A stretch of DNA of 39,019 bases from Balneolia bacterium (GCA_003555145.1 PWID01000320.1:1-39019); one strand, 5' to 3'. Positions 9,824 to 19,406 are shown, counted from the first letter of the stretch. Numbers and translations: made by a program. Notes: a model not told the origin generated them from the sequence alone.

Positions 9824-10468
9824 TCAATTAGAAGAGTCTGCATATTCAGCCAGTTCTATAAGCCAATCCCTGAACGCCGGAGAGCTATAGTCTGCGATTC
9901 CTGCTTTTTCATACACTATTTGCCCGTCTCTGGAAACCACATACGTTGTAGGCAGTGCCGTGCTATTGAAAGCATTTGGCAAGGGTGATGCCGGAAACTG
10001 ATAAGGCATTGTATATCCTTTATTGCTCATGAAGGTATTTGCGTTAGCCCGTTCCTCATCAACAGATAACATTATGAACCGAATATCCTCATGCTCTGAA
10101 ACTTGTGTATACAGAGTTTCTATGGTTGGCATTTCGGCCACGCATGGCGGGCACCATGATGCCCATACGTTTACAAAGGTCACCTTACCTTTAAAGTCAC
10201 TTAGGAAAACCTGCTCTCCCCCGGCGGTAACCATTGCGAAGTTATAGTCGGTATCGGTTAGGAATGGTCCGTCTGCTGTTTCAATATCCACTATCTTCGC
10301 ATTAAATAGCCCGGTGTATAGCATACCCTGCTGTATGCCCACAATTACATTGGTATGAAGCCCGGTAAGCCAGAGAAAGCTAATCACGGCACCGATACTC
10401 AGCCATTGGAATACGTTTTTTTTCAATCCAGACTTTCCAGATTGGTCTTTTTTTTGATGTTTACCCAT
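9824..10468 (-). CDS. TlpA/ResA-family membrane-anchored thioredoxin-like protein
   Basis: N-terminal TM segment, 'FKGKVTFVNVWASWCPPCVAEMPTIETLY' with WCPPC motif, cis-Pro 'LPTTYVVSRDGQIV'. Confidence 0.9.
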   Translation of the reverse strand: MGKHQKKDQSGKSGLKKNVFQWLSIGAVISFLWLTGLHTNVIVGIQQGMLYTGLFNAKIVDIETADGPFLTDTDYNFAMVTAGGEQVFLSDFKGKVTFVNVWASWCPPCVAEMPTIETLYTQVSEHEDIRFIMLSVDEERANANTFMSNKGYTMPYQFPASPLPNAFNSTALPTTYVVSRDGQIVYEKAGIADYSSPAFRDWLIELAEYADSSN

Positions 10469-10632
10469 AATTAATGATGTATTTCTTTATTTAAGAGAAT
10501 AATAGCATTTTCAATTTTTTCCTGATCGTGAAATGAAGACTGGAGACTGGAGTACTTAAATATCGGTTTTGCGTAAGTCCGCATTGCCGAGCTAAAAATA
10601 AACCAGCCTTCGGTCATCATTTTTTCATTGCT

Positions 10633-11226
10633 TTATCTGGCCGCAAGCTCCTGCAGTATTGGTTGCAGTTGTGCTTTTGAAATCATACCAGGTATAACAT
10701 ATTCTACCTGCCCTTGTTTATTGATTATGAAACTGGTCGGCAGCCCCGGGTAAGGCCCGTATCTTGCATCTACCGTACCATCATCAACCACAAGCGGATA
10801 ATTGATTTCAAATTCTTCTGCAAACGGACGGACCACATCCCAGCCCGTTTCATCAACAGATACCCCGACAAATAACACACCGTCATCTTTCATCTCATTC
10901 TGGATTTCTATGAAATCCGGGATCTCTTCACGGCAAGGCGGGCACCAGGTAGCCCATATATTAAGAACAATTACCTCCCCTTTATGATCTGAAAGCGTAA
11001 ACGCTTCTCCCTCCATATTTAAAAGAGTAAAATCGGGTGCTTCCGGAAAATCCCGGGTAACATTATGTTCTTTGGAAGCAGGAATAGAATTAGCTAATAC
11101 GGGTTTAGACGGATAATAAGCATCAGCCTGAGTTTGGACAATTATGAATAAAGCTATTAATGCCAAACCGGAAACTAGCGTTGTAAGTACAACTGTTTTT
11201 TGGGAAAATTTCATTGTGGTAATCAT
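10633..11226 (-). CDS. TlpA/ResA-family thioredoxin-like protein
   Basis: N-terminal TM segment, 'HKGEVIVLNIWATWCPPCREEIPDFIEIQNEM', 'GLPTSFIINKQGQVEYVIPGMI'. Track start 11274 is TTG; ATG at 11226 or 11214 preferred. Confidence 0.9.
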   Translation of the reverse strand: MITTMKFSQKTVVLTTLVSGLALIALFIIVQTQADAYYPSKPVLANSIPASKEHNVTRDFPEAPDFTLLNMEGEAFTLSDHKGEVIVLNIWATWCPPCREEIPDFIEIQNEMKDDGVLFVGVSVDETGWDVVRPFAEEFEINYPLVVDDGTVDARYGPYPGLPTSFIINKQGQVEYVIPGMISKAQLQPILQELAAR

Positions 11227-11480
11227 TGTATTCTGCTTAATGAAGGCTTTAGAAATTCGTTTATGCGTGTTCAATGCCAGAGCAGTCTAGAAAACATCAA
11301 CATTCACCAGCCGGCGAATGTAGTGATGTCAGACTTAATCAAGACGAAAGAAAGGCTTAACCCGAAATCATGAACCTTCATAGATTGGTCTTACAGCTTC
11401 AAAAGCAATCAAACGATTCGCTTACATAAAACGATGTCGGATGTTGAAATGAAGGTGTAAGCAGGAAGGGCGGGAAGTGT

Positions 11481-11876
11481 TTATACCAGCTGTGGGGGAT
11501 CAGCTATGGGCAGAACAAACAGCTGTGAGTCAGCAAGGAGTACTGAATGGTCGACAGCTGAGGTAACGTGAGGATGGTTCAAAGAAACTATACGGGTCGG
11601 AATAAGCTGCAGGCTTGTGCTGCAGTTACTCACAATTACATTTCCCTTTTCTTCTTCTGAAGCCTTATCGGCTATCAAGGGCAGGTAACTGATACTTTGA
11701 CCAGTATTCTGAAGTTGCGGCAGGCCAGCCTCGCATTGAGCCCGCGAGTCGACTTCATAATCTACGTTATTCGCAAATTGATATACATTATGAGCCGTAG
11801 TAGCTATATCAATCCCTAGCGTGCTCATAAAAATGAGCAGCAAAAAAGATCCGATATGCTTACTGTGTGGGAACAA
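11481..11876 (-). CDS. Hypothetical protein with N-terminal hydrophobic/signal-like segment
   Basis: 131 aa ORF; 'HSKHIGSFLLLIFMSTLGIDIATTA' N-terminus; two cysteines; sits at the head of the TlpA/DoxX gene run. No family recognised. Confidence 0.5.
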   Translation of the reverse strand: MFPHSKHIGSFLLLIFMSTLGIDIATTAHNVYQFANNVDYEVDSRAQCEAGLPQLQNTGQSISYLPLIADKASEEEKGNVIVSNCSTSLQLIPTRIVSLNHPHVTSAVDHSVLLADSQLFVLPIADPPQLV

Positions 11877-11989
11877 AATGTCTGCTAAAATTACCGCTAT
11901 TGGTTAAGCCCTACGAACGCAGTATAAAATCCGTTTATTGCATTTTTAATTAAAAACCTTAGGGTCTTCAAACACCCGATGTGGCCTGC

Positions 11990-13261
11990 TTAGCTCCTCA
12001 TTCTGTACTCGTCTGTTACTTTAAGACCGGCTAAGTCCTGCCCCGATGGCTGCTGATATACCTTAAGACCGAACTCGGGCATTACCGCCAGAAGATGATC
12101 GAAAATGTCGGCCTGTATGCCCTCGTATTCCGCCCAGACGGTCGTATTCGTAAATACGTAGATCTGCAGGGGTAGTCCGCGATCTGTTGGCTCCAGCTGA
12201 CGAACAAGCATCAAAAGATCTTTTTTGGCCTGAGGATGTTTTTTCAGGTATTCAATTATATATGCGCGGAATGTACCCACGTTCGTTAACCAGCGGGAGT
12301 TGGTTAGAATAGAAGGGTTGTCTTTTAAATACTTCTCGTTGTACGCGCTTATATCTTTTATTTTTGCATCGATGTAATCGCAAAGCAGATGGGTTTGCTT
12401 TAGCCTTTCAATTTCCTTCATGGTTAAAAACCGAATGGATGATATATCGATATTAAGCGATCGCATTATCCGCCTTCCCCCCGCTTCACTCATTCCGCGC
12501 CAGTTACGGAAACTGTGCTCCAGAAACTTATGTGTTGGAATTAAGGTAATCGTCTTATCAAAATTCTGGACTTTTACAGTATTAAGGGAGATATCCACCA
12601 CATCTCCGTCGGCTCCAAAATTAGGCATCTCAATCCAGTCACCGATTCTTATAAGATCGTTATTTGTAAGCTGAACGCTTGCGACAAGCGAAAGAAGCGT
12701 ATCGCGAAAAACCAGCAGCAGAATAGCCGTAATAGCACCAATACCGCTTAAAAAGTACCAGGGCGACTGATCGGAAAGGCTTGCGATGATAAAGATGATG
12801 GAAAACAGGTAAACAATTACCTTACCAAGCTGAATATACGTTTTGATAGGCCGCATGTTGGCCTTAGGCAGCATCAGATAGAGCGTATGGGCTGAAGATA
12901 AAAACGCGTCTATAACGCGGGCCGCTACCAGAATCATAAGCGCGGCGGTAAGTCTGGTAATAAAACCGGAAAAACCTTCCGGCAGCCCTGGTATCAGCTC
13001 TATACCTATGAACAGCACCATTAACGGAATAAGCATAAGTGCCCTTTGGGGCAGTTTGTGCCTTAGTACAGATGCATACCATTCGGTTTCGGTCTTTTCA
13101 TCAAGTCTTTTTAACAGCTTGATGACCCACACCCGAATCACTACGTGAATGAACGTGGAAACTGAAAAAAGAATCAGCAGGCCGATGTAAGCTTCAGTAT
13201 CAATTGAAGCAAGCATTTCGGAAATACGTTCATTAAAGTGCGTGAAGACAGAAAACAACAT
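11990..13261 (-). CDS. MscS-family mechanosensitive ion channel (YbdG-like)
   Basis: Multiple TM segments, 'ISGIGAITAILLLVFRDTLLSLVASVQLTNNDLIRIGDWIEMPNFGADGDVVDISLNTVKVQNFDKTITLIPTHKFL' MscS beta-domain pattern. Confidence 0.9.
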   Translation of the reverse strand: MLFSVFTHFNERISEMLASIDTEAYIGLLILFSVSTFIHVVIRVWVIKLLKRLDEKTETEWYASVLRHKLPQRALMLIPLMVLFIGIELIPGLPEGFSGFITRLTAALMILVAARVIDAFLSSAHTLYLMLPKANMRPIKTYIQLGKVIVYLFSIIFIIASLSDQSPWYFLSGIGAITAILLLVFRDTLLSLVASVQLTNNDLIRIGDWIEMPNFGADGDVVDISLNTVKVQNFDKTITLIPTHKFLEHSFRNWRGMSEAGGRRIMRSLNIDISSIRFLTMKEIERLKQTHLLCDYIDAKIKDISAYNEKYLKDNPSILTNSRWLTNVGTFRAYIIEYLKKHPQAKKDLLMLVRQLEPTDRGLPLQIYVFTNTTVWAEYEGIQADIFDHLLAVMPEFGLKVYQQPSGQDLAGLKVTDEYRMRS

Positions 13262-13512
13262 ACTTATGGGTTATTAAAGGGTACCAGATTATTCTGAATG
13301 AAGGTACGCCTGAACGCCTGTCTTTACAAGCAGTTTCAAATCCCCAACAGATAATCTAACCGACTTTTAAGTCCTCATACAGATAGCCTTATCTGAAGAA
13401 TCACCAGCATATTTTGTATATTTAATCCTCAAAACATACGGTCTGTTTAGCCCGATTATTTTCCAGACTCTGTGATGTTTCAACAATCGAGTTAAAAACA
13501 AGATCTCTCTCC

Positions 13513-15084
13513 GTGCCGCAAATAAACAAAATTCCAAGACTTTTTTCTGCCTCAATTTACTTTTTTGTGATGCAGCTCATCTTTGGATCTCCCCTCTCTG
13601 CACAGGAAACATCAGACGCTGAACCAAGAGTATGGAACTCGCAAACATACGGCTGGCAGGTCCGGGCCGGAGCAGCAACTGCGGGTGACCTTCCCTTTTG
13701 GCTTTACTCAAATCAGTGGGGCCAAATAGATCCTTACAGCGCAAACGGAATGCTTAACCTGTTCGGTCGGCAGGTTTTCAGTTTCGATTCAGGCATTTCA
13801 ATAACTGGTAAAGCTGACCTATTGCTAAGAGCTTCTCAGGGCTCAAATGTTCATTTTAATGAAGCTTTCCTGAAGGTTAGCTACGGATACTTTGAACTCT
13901 GGGCCGGGCGGAAACATGAACAATACGGGCTTGTGCACCCTACCCTCTCGACGGGTACTATGGATTTGTCGCAAAATGCGCGGCCTGTTCCGCAAATCGT
14001 GTTTGCCACACGCGGCTTTATGCCTGTACCCTTTACCAGGGGTGTAGTCTATGCGGATGCTTCTCTGGGCCACGGATGGCTGACCGACTACGACGATCGT
14101 TTTGTAGAAGGCACTGTAAGGATTCACAGAAAACATCTTTACCTGCGCATATTCAGCGAAAACTCACCATTGGTGCTTCATGGCGGATTGAAACACTTTG
14201 CGCAATGGGGCGGCACCAGTCCGCTGCACGGAAACTCTCCGGTTAACTTCCGATCGTTTATTGATGTCTTTTTTTCAAGGGCTGCCGATTCAGAGGAAAT
14301 TATCGGCGGCGGGAATCTGCTAAACAGCGCACAAAATCATTTGGGTACCTACGACTTTGCCGCTTTAGTGAATACCGAGAACTTCGCTATTTCACTCAGC
14401 CGTCAGTTTATTCTTGAGGACACTCCGAACGCCCGCTTTGGCACGCCATGGGATGGTCTTTGGGGAGCAACAATTTCGCTGCGTCCGCCGGATTCCCCGA
14501 GAAGCTGGAGAGGCAGCGGATCTTCATCTTCGCGTAATTCAGGTTCAGGTACCCGGCTTCACAGAGCTTCAGACAAAAACTTCCGTCCCTTACTGGAAAC
14601 GGTTCATTACGAGTATATGGATTTAAAGGAAGGCATGTCGCGCTTCCCTCAGCGCGCAAGAGATGAGTATTTCAACTATTATAACCACTGGGCCTACAGA
14701 GGCGGCTGGACGTATCATAATCAAAGCATGGGGAATTCCCTGCTTTTAACAAACAGAACCCATCTTGGCGTGGTAAACAACGAGATAATCGCCCACCATG
14801 CGGGTTTGAACGGCTACATAGGTGATGCTGCAGACTGGAGGTTCTTAACGACATACAGCCGCAATTACGGAGCTAACAGAGCTTCTCTGAGAACGAATCC
14901 TACCGGCCGGCAGAATTTGCTTACCGAACGTAAAGATCAATGGTCGTTCATGCTCGAGCTAAGCACAGTTAAACTCTTCGAAAACCTTGAGACTGGAATT
15001 ATGCTTGCATATGATACAGGTGCGGTCCACTCACAAAATTTGGGCGCAATGCTTTCGGTTCGGTGGACTTCCGGACGAAACTGA
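13513..15084 (+). CDS. Capsule assembly Wzi-like outer membrane beta-barrel protein
   Basis: Signal peptide ending 'GSPLSAQ', 'AGAATAGDLPFWLYSNQWGQIDPYSANG', 'RKHEQYGLVHPTLSTGTMDLSQNARPVPQI' typical of the Wzi family; GTG start. Confidence 0.72.
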   Translation: MPQINKIPRLFSASIYFFVMQLIFGSPLSAQETSDAEPRVWNSQTYGWQVRAGAATAGDLPFWLYSNQWGQIDPYSANGMLNLFGRQVFSFDSGISITGKADLLLRASQGSNVHFNEAFLKVSYGYFELWAGRKHEQYGLVHPTLSTGTMDLSQNARPVPQIVFATRGFMPVPFTRGVVYADASLGHGWLTDYDDRFVEGTVRIHRKHLYLRIFSENSPLVLHGGLKHFAQWGGTSPLHGNSPVNFRSFIDVFFSRAADSEEIIGGGNLLNSAQNHLGTYDFAALVNTENFAISLSRQFILEDTPNARFGTPWDGLWGATISLRPPDSPRSWRGSGSSSSRNSGSGTRLHRASDKNFRPLLETVHYEYMDLKEGMSRFPQRARDEYFNYYNHWAYRGGWTYHNQSMGNSLLLTNRTHLGVVNNEIIAHHAGLNGYIGDAADWRFLTTYSRNYGANRASLRTNPTGRQNLLTERKDQWSFMLELSTVKLFENLETGIMLAYDTGAVHSQNLGAMLSVRWTSGRN

Positions 15085-15111
15085 AACGAAATGAGCGGTA
15101 AGCGACTAATT

Positions 15112-16197
15112 TCAGTCGACTACAAAGAAGTTGTAGAAACCATTCAGTTTTTTATTACCGGGTAGGTGCAATTCACCTTCACCACGAAATTCGAGGACCT
15201 CTCCTCCAAGAAAGGAGCGTGCTGCACGGCGCGCAACCCAGGACAGCTCAGACAGAACAGAGAAACGTTCATCATCCTTTGTACGCTTAATAGTAACAAC
15301 TTCGAGCCGGCCTTCAGGATGAATCATCATTACTTCCATCGTATGGGCGAGTCGCTTACCAAAGGTACGGGATTCATCAATTTTCTGAATGTTGTTGGCC
15401 TCGAAAACATCCAGATTACCATCGCGGCTTGAAATACGATGGCCAATAGTCATCTTTTCTCTTGCATCGGACGGTAGCATGAAATACAACACATCCCAGT
15501 TTTGGGAATCAGTATGCGAGATAAAACGATAGCCACTATCCAGAAGCCTTGTTGTTGTTTGGTTTTGAAACGTTTGATCCATGTAAGCTGTACCGGAAAC
15601 TTCCTTTCGCTTGCCATTAATTTCTACAAATCCGCTGGCATTAGCATAGGGAATATGGGTAAAAATCCCAATCCGTTCATCACCAACCGTATAGATTCCA
15701 TCCCCCCACTTTACTCCTTGAACTATTTCGCTTAGCTTGAGGTGAATATCGTAATTGACTCCGTCTTTCGACGTCTCAACACGCACTTCATGCTCTTCGG
15801 GTAGTTTCCCTTTGAACCAGACCGTACGTTCCGGGCGAGGCTCGAACTTATACGTGTCCTCATGCTGCACCAAATGATCGATAGAATACTCTCTCGACAA
15901 TTGATATGTGTTACTGTCGAAACCGTAAACGCTAACCCTTACGCCTGTAACGGGCGATTTAAGACTGCCAAAATTTGCAGCTGAAAACGTAATATGAACT
16001 TTAAGGCCATCATCCAGAAAAAAGTGATAGGTCCAGAACTCGTTAAAATGACTACCCGTGAGCGTCTGTGCTCTGATGTCCTCAGCAGTAGTTGGCCCGA
16101 GTCCGCCTTCCGGATTGAGCAGCTGTGCCTTAGCCGGGTGCAGTACGGCAAGAGAAAATAGGGCGGTAAATAGGATTACTGCTGCGGATAGTTTCAT
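15112..16197 (-). CDS. Secreted lipocalin-like protein, possibly CrtC/Svf1-like
   Basis: Signal peptide (MKLSAAVILFTALFSLAVLHPAKA); 'FWTYHFFLDDGLKVHITFSAANFG', 'SGTAYMDQTFQNQTTTRLLDSGYRFISH' recalls the hydroxyneurosporene synthase/Svf1 fold. Family call tentative. Confidence 0.5.
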   Translation of the reverse strand: MKLSAAVILFTALFSLAVLHPAKAQLLNPEGGLGPTTAEDIRAQTLTGSHFNEFWTYHFFLDDGLKVHITFSAANFGSLKSPVTGVRVSVYGFDSNTYQLSREYSIDHLVQHEDTYKFEPRPERTVWFKGKLPEEHEVRVETSKDGVNYDIHLKLSEIVQGVKWGDGIYTVGDERIGIFTHIPYANASGFVEINGKRKEVSGTAYMDQTFQNQTTTRLLDSGYRFISHTDSQNWDVLYFMLPSDAREKMTIGHRISSRDGNLDVFEANNIQKIDESRTFGKRLAHTMEVMMIHPEGRLEVVTIKRTKDDERFSVLSELSWVARRAARSFLGGEVLEFRGEGELHLPGNKKLNGFYNFFVVD

Positions 16198-16264
16198 AAA
16201 ACGATGTCGGTTAAAATGATACCTGCTCGTCAGAGGATGGCTTCAGTTCAGGATACAAATCTTT

Positions 16265-16864
16265 TCAGGAGACGCCAGCTCTGTTCTTAAGGTTTTCAAG
16301 AAGCGCATCATAACCCCTTCTGTTAATAATCCGCTGAAAAGAACGGCGGTAGGAATCAGCTGTAGACACGCTGTCGATCGACATATCGATTACAATCCAT
16401 TCGCCATCACGGTTTTCCAGTTCATATATAACAGGGGTTCTTACATTCTGAAGCGTTGCAATAGTGCGTGCAGTAACCCGGTCTCCGCGAACGTCAAACG
16501 ATTCATAGGCTACATCAGCGCGGTAAATATCGAGACTATTTAGCGACTGATCGCGAACAACACGCGCAAAAACATCTACAAACTCAGCTCTTTCTTCTTC
16601 AGAGAGGTCATCCCAGGTATCCTGCAGAGCATGAGAAGCCATGGCTCCGTAGTCTATTACTTCATTGATGATATCCATAAGCTCCTGGCGCTGTTCGTCT
16701 GTGTACTCGGTACCCTCAGGTCCAAGGAGATCTTTAATTTCCTGATCACGATCTTCAAGCATAGCACGGACTTCGTCCTGCACGTCTTGAGTGGATGCAT
16801 TCACAGTGCTGCTAAAAACCAGCGCAAATGATATTATGATGGCGAAGAAAAAAGTCAATTTCAT
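16265..16864 (-). CDS. MlaC/Ttg2D-family phospholipid-binding periplasmic protein
   Basis: Signal peptide; 'VIDYGAMASHALQDTWDDLSEEERAEFVDVFARVVRDQSLNSLDIY...VIYELENRDGEWIVIDMSIDSVSTADSYRRSFQRIINRRGYDALLENLKNR' is MlaC-like. Confidence 0.87.
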   Translation of the reverse strand: MKLTFFFAIIISFALVFSSTVNASTQDVQDEVRAMLEDRDQEIKDLLGPEGTEYTDEQRQELMDIINEVIDYGAMASHALQDTWDDLSEEERAEFVDVFARVVRDQSLNSLDIYRADVAYESFDVRGDRVTARTIATLQNVRTPVIYELENRDGEWIVIDMSIDSVSTADSYRRSFQRIINRRGYDALLENLKNRAGVS

Positions 16865-16889
16865 AAATAGTCCTCTGTTAAACTTAAAC

Positions 16890-18314
16890 TTAATCGTTAT
16901 TCAAAAAAAACTGATTCAGGCTAAAGCCGCTTGCGTTAAGCAAACGAGCGTATCTGATATTGAAGTCGTGTATCCGCTGTCTGGATTCAGCCTCAAGCTC
17001 AAGATTCGACCGGACTGCATCTACCAGATTGGTAACATCACCAAAACCGATATCATAATCCAGCTGCTCCTGTCTCAGCCAGTTACGGCTCACTTCGAGC
17101 GCACCGCGCGTTGTCTCCATCCTTGAACGTGCGACAACGGCATCTTTGTATTTATCACTTACATCTAGTTCAACACCGTCTTTAACGGCCTCCAGTGCAT
17201 ACCCGGCCTGTCTGGACTGAAGTCTCGAGCGCTCTGTCCTGCTGTTTAATATAAAAAAATTGAGGTTCTGACGAATTCCAACGCCAACTGTAAGACTGGA
17301 GGTGTTAGCGGGATTACTAATAAACGGGTTGCGCTGTCGTGGTCTGTTAGACGCATACGCAAAACGATAGTTAGCTCCAATGAATAAAGCGGGATAGCTT
17401 TGCGCCCGTGTGGCCTGAAGCCCAAACTCGGCCGCATCTCGAACCGCACCCAGCTGCAGCACCTCAGGCCGTGCCTGAAGGGCGTGGCTAAGATACATCT
17501 GAATGTCCTCAACCTCTTCATCAAGCGGGTCCAGAAAACGTTCGGCTGGCCTGTAGATCTGGTTGTACTCGCGACTTCCAAGCGCTACTGCCCATGCCCT
17601 TTCCAGAAAACTCAAATTCTGGCGAACATCTTCAGCCTCAGTTTCAAACTGGTATATAAAAATTTCAAACTGATACAGGTCTGCATCATCAATTTCTGTG
17701 CTGCCTTCATCCAGAAGCTGCTGCAATTCTCTTTCAGCAGTCCTTAGATTACGCTCTGCTTCATCTATAAGACGATCCAGCTCCATTGCAAGAAGCCGCC
17801 CCTGATATAGCTGAAATAACTGTAGTTCTGTATTACGTTGATCGGCTTCAAAATCATAAGTTGCAATCCTTACGGCAGCCTGAGATGCTTTTATAGCACT
17901 ACTTATTGCTCCCCATGTATACACAGGTTGCAAAGCAGTAACCTCAAACTGGTTAAAAAAGGCCCAGTCTTCCCAGTCGTTTCGCAGCGAGGGATCCAGA
18001 TAAAGTTGTGAATTCGAAAATCCATCAGCACCACTTACCCCCGGAACTAATCCATGTGCCGTAATTACTTCGAAGTTAGGAAGGTATCTGCTTGCCTTAG
18101 CCTCTGACTGTCGGGCCTGTGCCATGCCAATAGACTGTCTTCTGGCGTTAAGCTCTTTTGAACGCTCAAGGGCCAGATCCAGAAAATCTGTAAACGTTAA
18201 TTCGACGGTATCCTGTAGAGCAGTTGTACGTGCATCAGCAGAGTGAGGTGCAACCCAAAGCAAAAGGATAGCTAAAGACGCCAGTAGCGTAATAAAAGGA
18301 TTCGCAGTTTGCAT
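16890..18314 (-). CDS. TolC-family outer membrane efflux protein
   Basis: 'LTFTDFLDLALERSKELNARRQSIGMAQARQSEAKASRYLPNFEV', 'LQPVYTWGAISSAIKASQAAV'. Real start probably ATG at 18314; the upstream part of the track ORF reads through a tRNA. Confidence 0.88.
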   Translation of the reverse strand: MQTANPFITLLASLAILLLWVAPHSADARTTALQDTVELTFTDFLDLALERSKELNARRQSIGMAQARQSEAKASRYLPNFEVITAHGLVPGVSGADGFSNSQLYLDPSLRNDWEDWAFFNQFEVTALQPVYTWGAISSAIKASQAAVRIATYDFEADQRNTELQLFQLYQGRLLAMELDRLIDEAERNLRTAERELQQLLDEGSTEIDDADLYQFEIFIYQFETEAEDVRQNLSFLERAWAVALGSREYNQIYRPAERFLDPLDEEVEDIQMYLSHALQARPEVLQLGAVRDAAEFGLQATRAQSYPALFIGANYRFAYASNRPRQRNPFISNPANTSSLTVGVGIRQNLNFFILNSRTERSRLQSRQAGYALEAVKDGVELDVSDKYKDAVVARSRMETTRGALEVSRNWLRQEQLDYDIGFGDVTNLVDAVRSNLELEAESRQRIHDFNIRYARLLNASGFSLNQFFLNND

Positions 18315-18370
18315 ATACGTAGTGATCGGAATAGAAAGACGTGTAACGCTGTGATGAGGCTTTATTATAC

Positions 18371-18402
18371 AAAAAAAGCCCCCATAAAAATGGGGGCTTT
18401 TT
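18371..18402 (-). terminator. Intrinsic terminator downstream of tRNA-Ser
   Basis: AAAAAAGCCCCCAT-AAAA-ATGGGGGCTTTTTT perfect hairpin with A/T flanks. Confidence 0.88.
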
Positions 18403-18409
18403 AAGATTG

Positions 18410-18494
18410 CGGAGAGTGAGGGATTCGAACCCCCGGAGACTTGCGCCTCAACGGTTTTCAAGACCGCCGCATTCGACCACTCTGCCAACTCTCC
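18410..18494 (-). tRNA. tRNA-Ser(UGA)
   Basis: Minus strand GGAGAGTTGGCAGAGTGGTCGAATGCGGCGGTCTTGAAAACCGTTGAGGCGCAAGTCTCCGGGGGTTCGAATCCCTCACTCTCCG: acceptor stem GGAGAGT/ACTCTCC, anticodon loop CTTGAAA, long variable arm, GGTTCGAATCC T-arm. Confidence 0.96.
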
Positions 18495-18517
18495 GGCAGA
18501 TTCACAATATAAGGATT

Positions 18518-19405
18518 TTATCCATTCAATGCTTCAGCACCTGAAACAATTTCTGACAATTCTGTAGTAATAGCAGCTTGTCTTGCTTTGTTGTATTTCA
18601 GGTTCAGATGACCAATAATTTCCTTGGCATTTTCGGTCGCATTATCCATGGCTGCCATTCTTGCACCCTGCTCGGAAGCATTAGATTCAAGAAGTGCGCG
18701 CCATAGCTGCATATTGATATGCAGTGGTATAATGTTGTCCAATATCTGCTTAGGATTTGGCTCGAAAATATAATCAATCGTGTTAGCCGCTGTCAAGTCT
18801 TTTTCATCCGATGTTTCAACAGACACAGGAAGCAGCTGACTGAACAGTCTGTTTTGAGCGATAACGCTTTTGAACTCATTAAAGGCAAGAAATACGCTAT
18901 CGTAGTTTCCTTTTTCGAATTCATTTGCAACATGAGTCGAGATAGCTACAGATGCATCGAAATTTAAATTATCAAAGAATCCGTCGTTACGGCTCACAAT
19001 ATTGAAACCACGCTTCTTAAAATATTCGCCGGCTTTTCGTCCAATTGTAATAAGCGAAAGCTTACCGCTCTCTTTAAAACCAGGAAAGCGGGCTTCGATA
19101 GTATCTGTGATAAAACGAAACAAATTACTGTTGAAACCACCACATAAACCTCTGTCTGAACCTACAGCAATCAAAAGAATATTCTGCGGGTTCTCGACAT
19201 CGGTCATGAAAATATTTTCAGAGTCGGTGCTGCTGCTTAGCTGTTCAAGAACTGCCTGCAGACCCGCCACGTAAGGACGGGTCGCGACAACATTTTCCTG
19301 AGCTTTGCGCAAACGGGCAGCAGCAACCATTTTCATGGCCTTGGTAATCTGCTGTGTACTTTTAACCGATGATATACGGTCGCGTATTTCGCGCAGATTA
19401 GCCAT
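18518..19405 (-). CDS. atpG: F1 ATP synthase gamma subunit
   Basis: '[36 protein letters not shown]', C-terminal '[46 protein letters not shown]'. Confidence 0.97.
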   Translation of the reverse strand: MANLREIRDRISSVKSTQQITKAMKMVAAARLRKAQENVVATRPYVAGLQAVLEQLSSSTDSENIFMTDVENPQNILLIAVGSDRGLCGGFNSNLFRFITDTIEARFPGFKESGKLSLITIGRKAGEYFKKRGFNIVSRNDGFFDNLNFDASVAISTHVANEFEKGNYDSVFLAFNEFKSVIAQNRLFSQLLPVSVETSDEKDLTAANTIDYIFEPNPKQILDNIIPLHINMQLWRALLESNASEQGARMAAMDNATENAKEIIGHLNLKYNKARQAAITTELSEIVSGAEALNG

Positions 19406-19406
19406 A

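Noticed and set aside
10531-10546. Short tandem GACTGGAGACTGGAG in the gap between the two TlpA genes
   Set aside because: Two copies of a 7-mer only; not meaningful without conservation.
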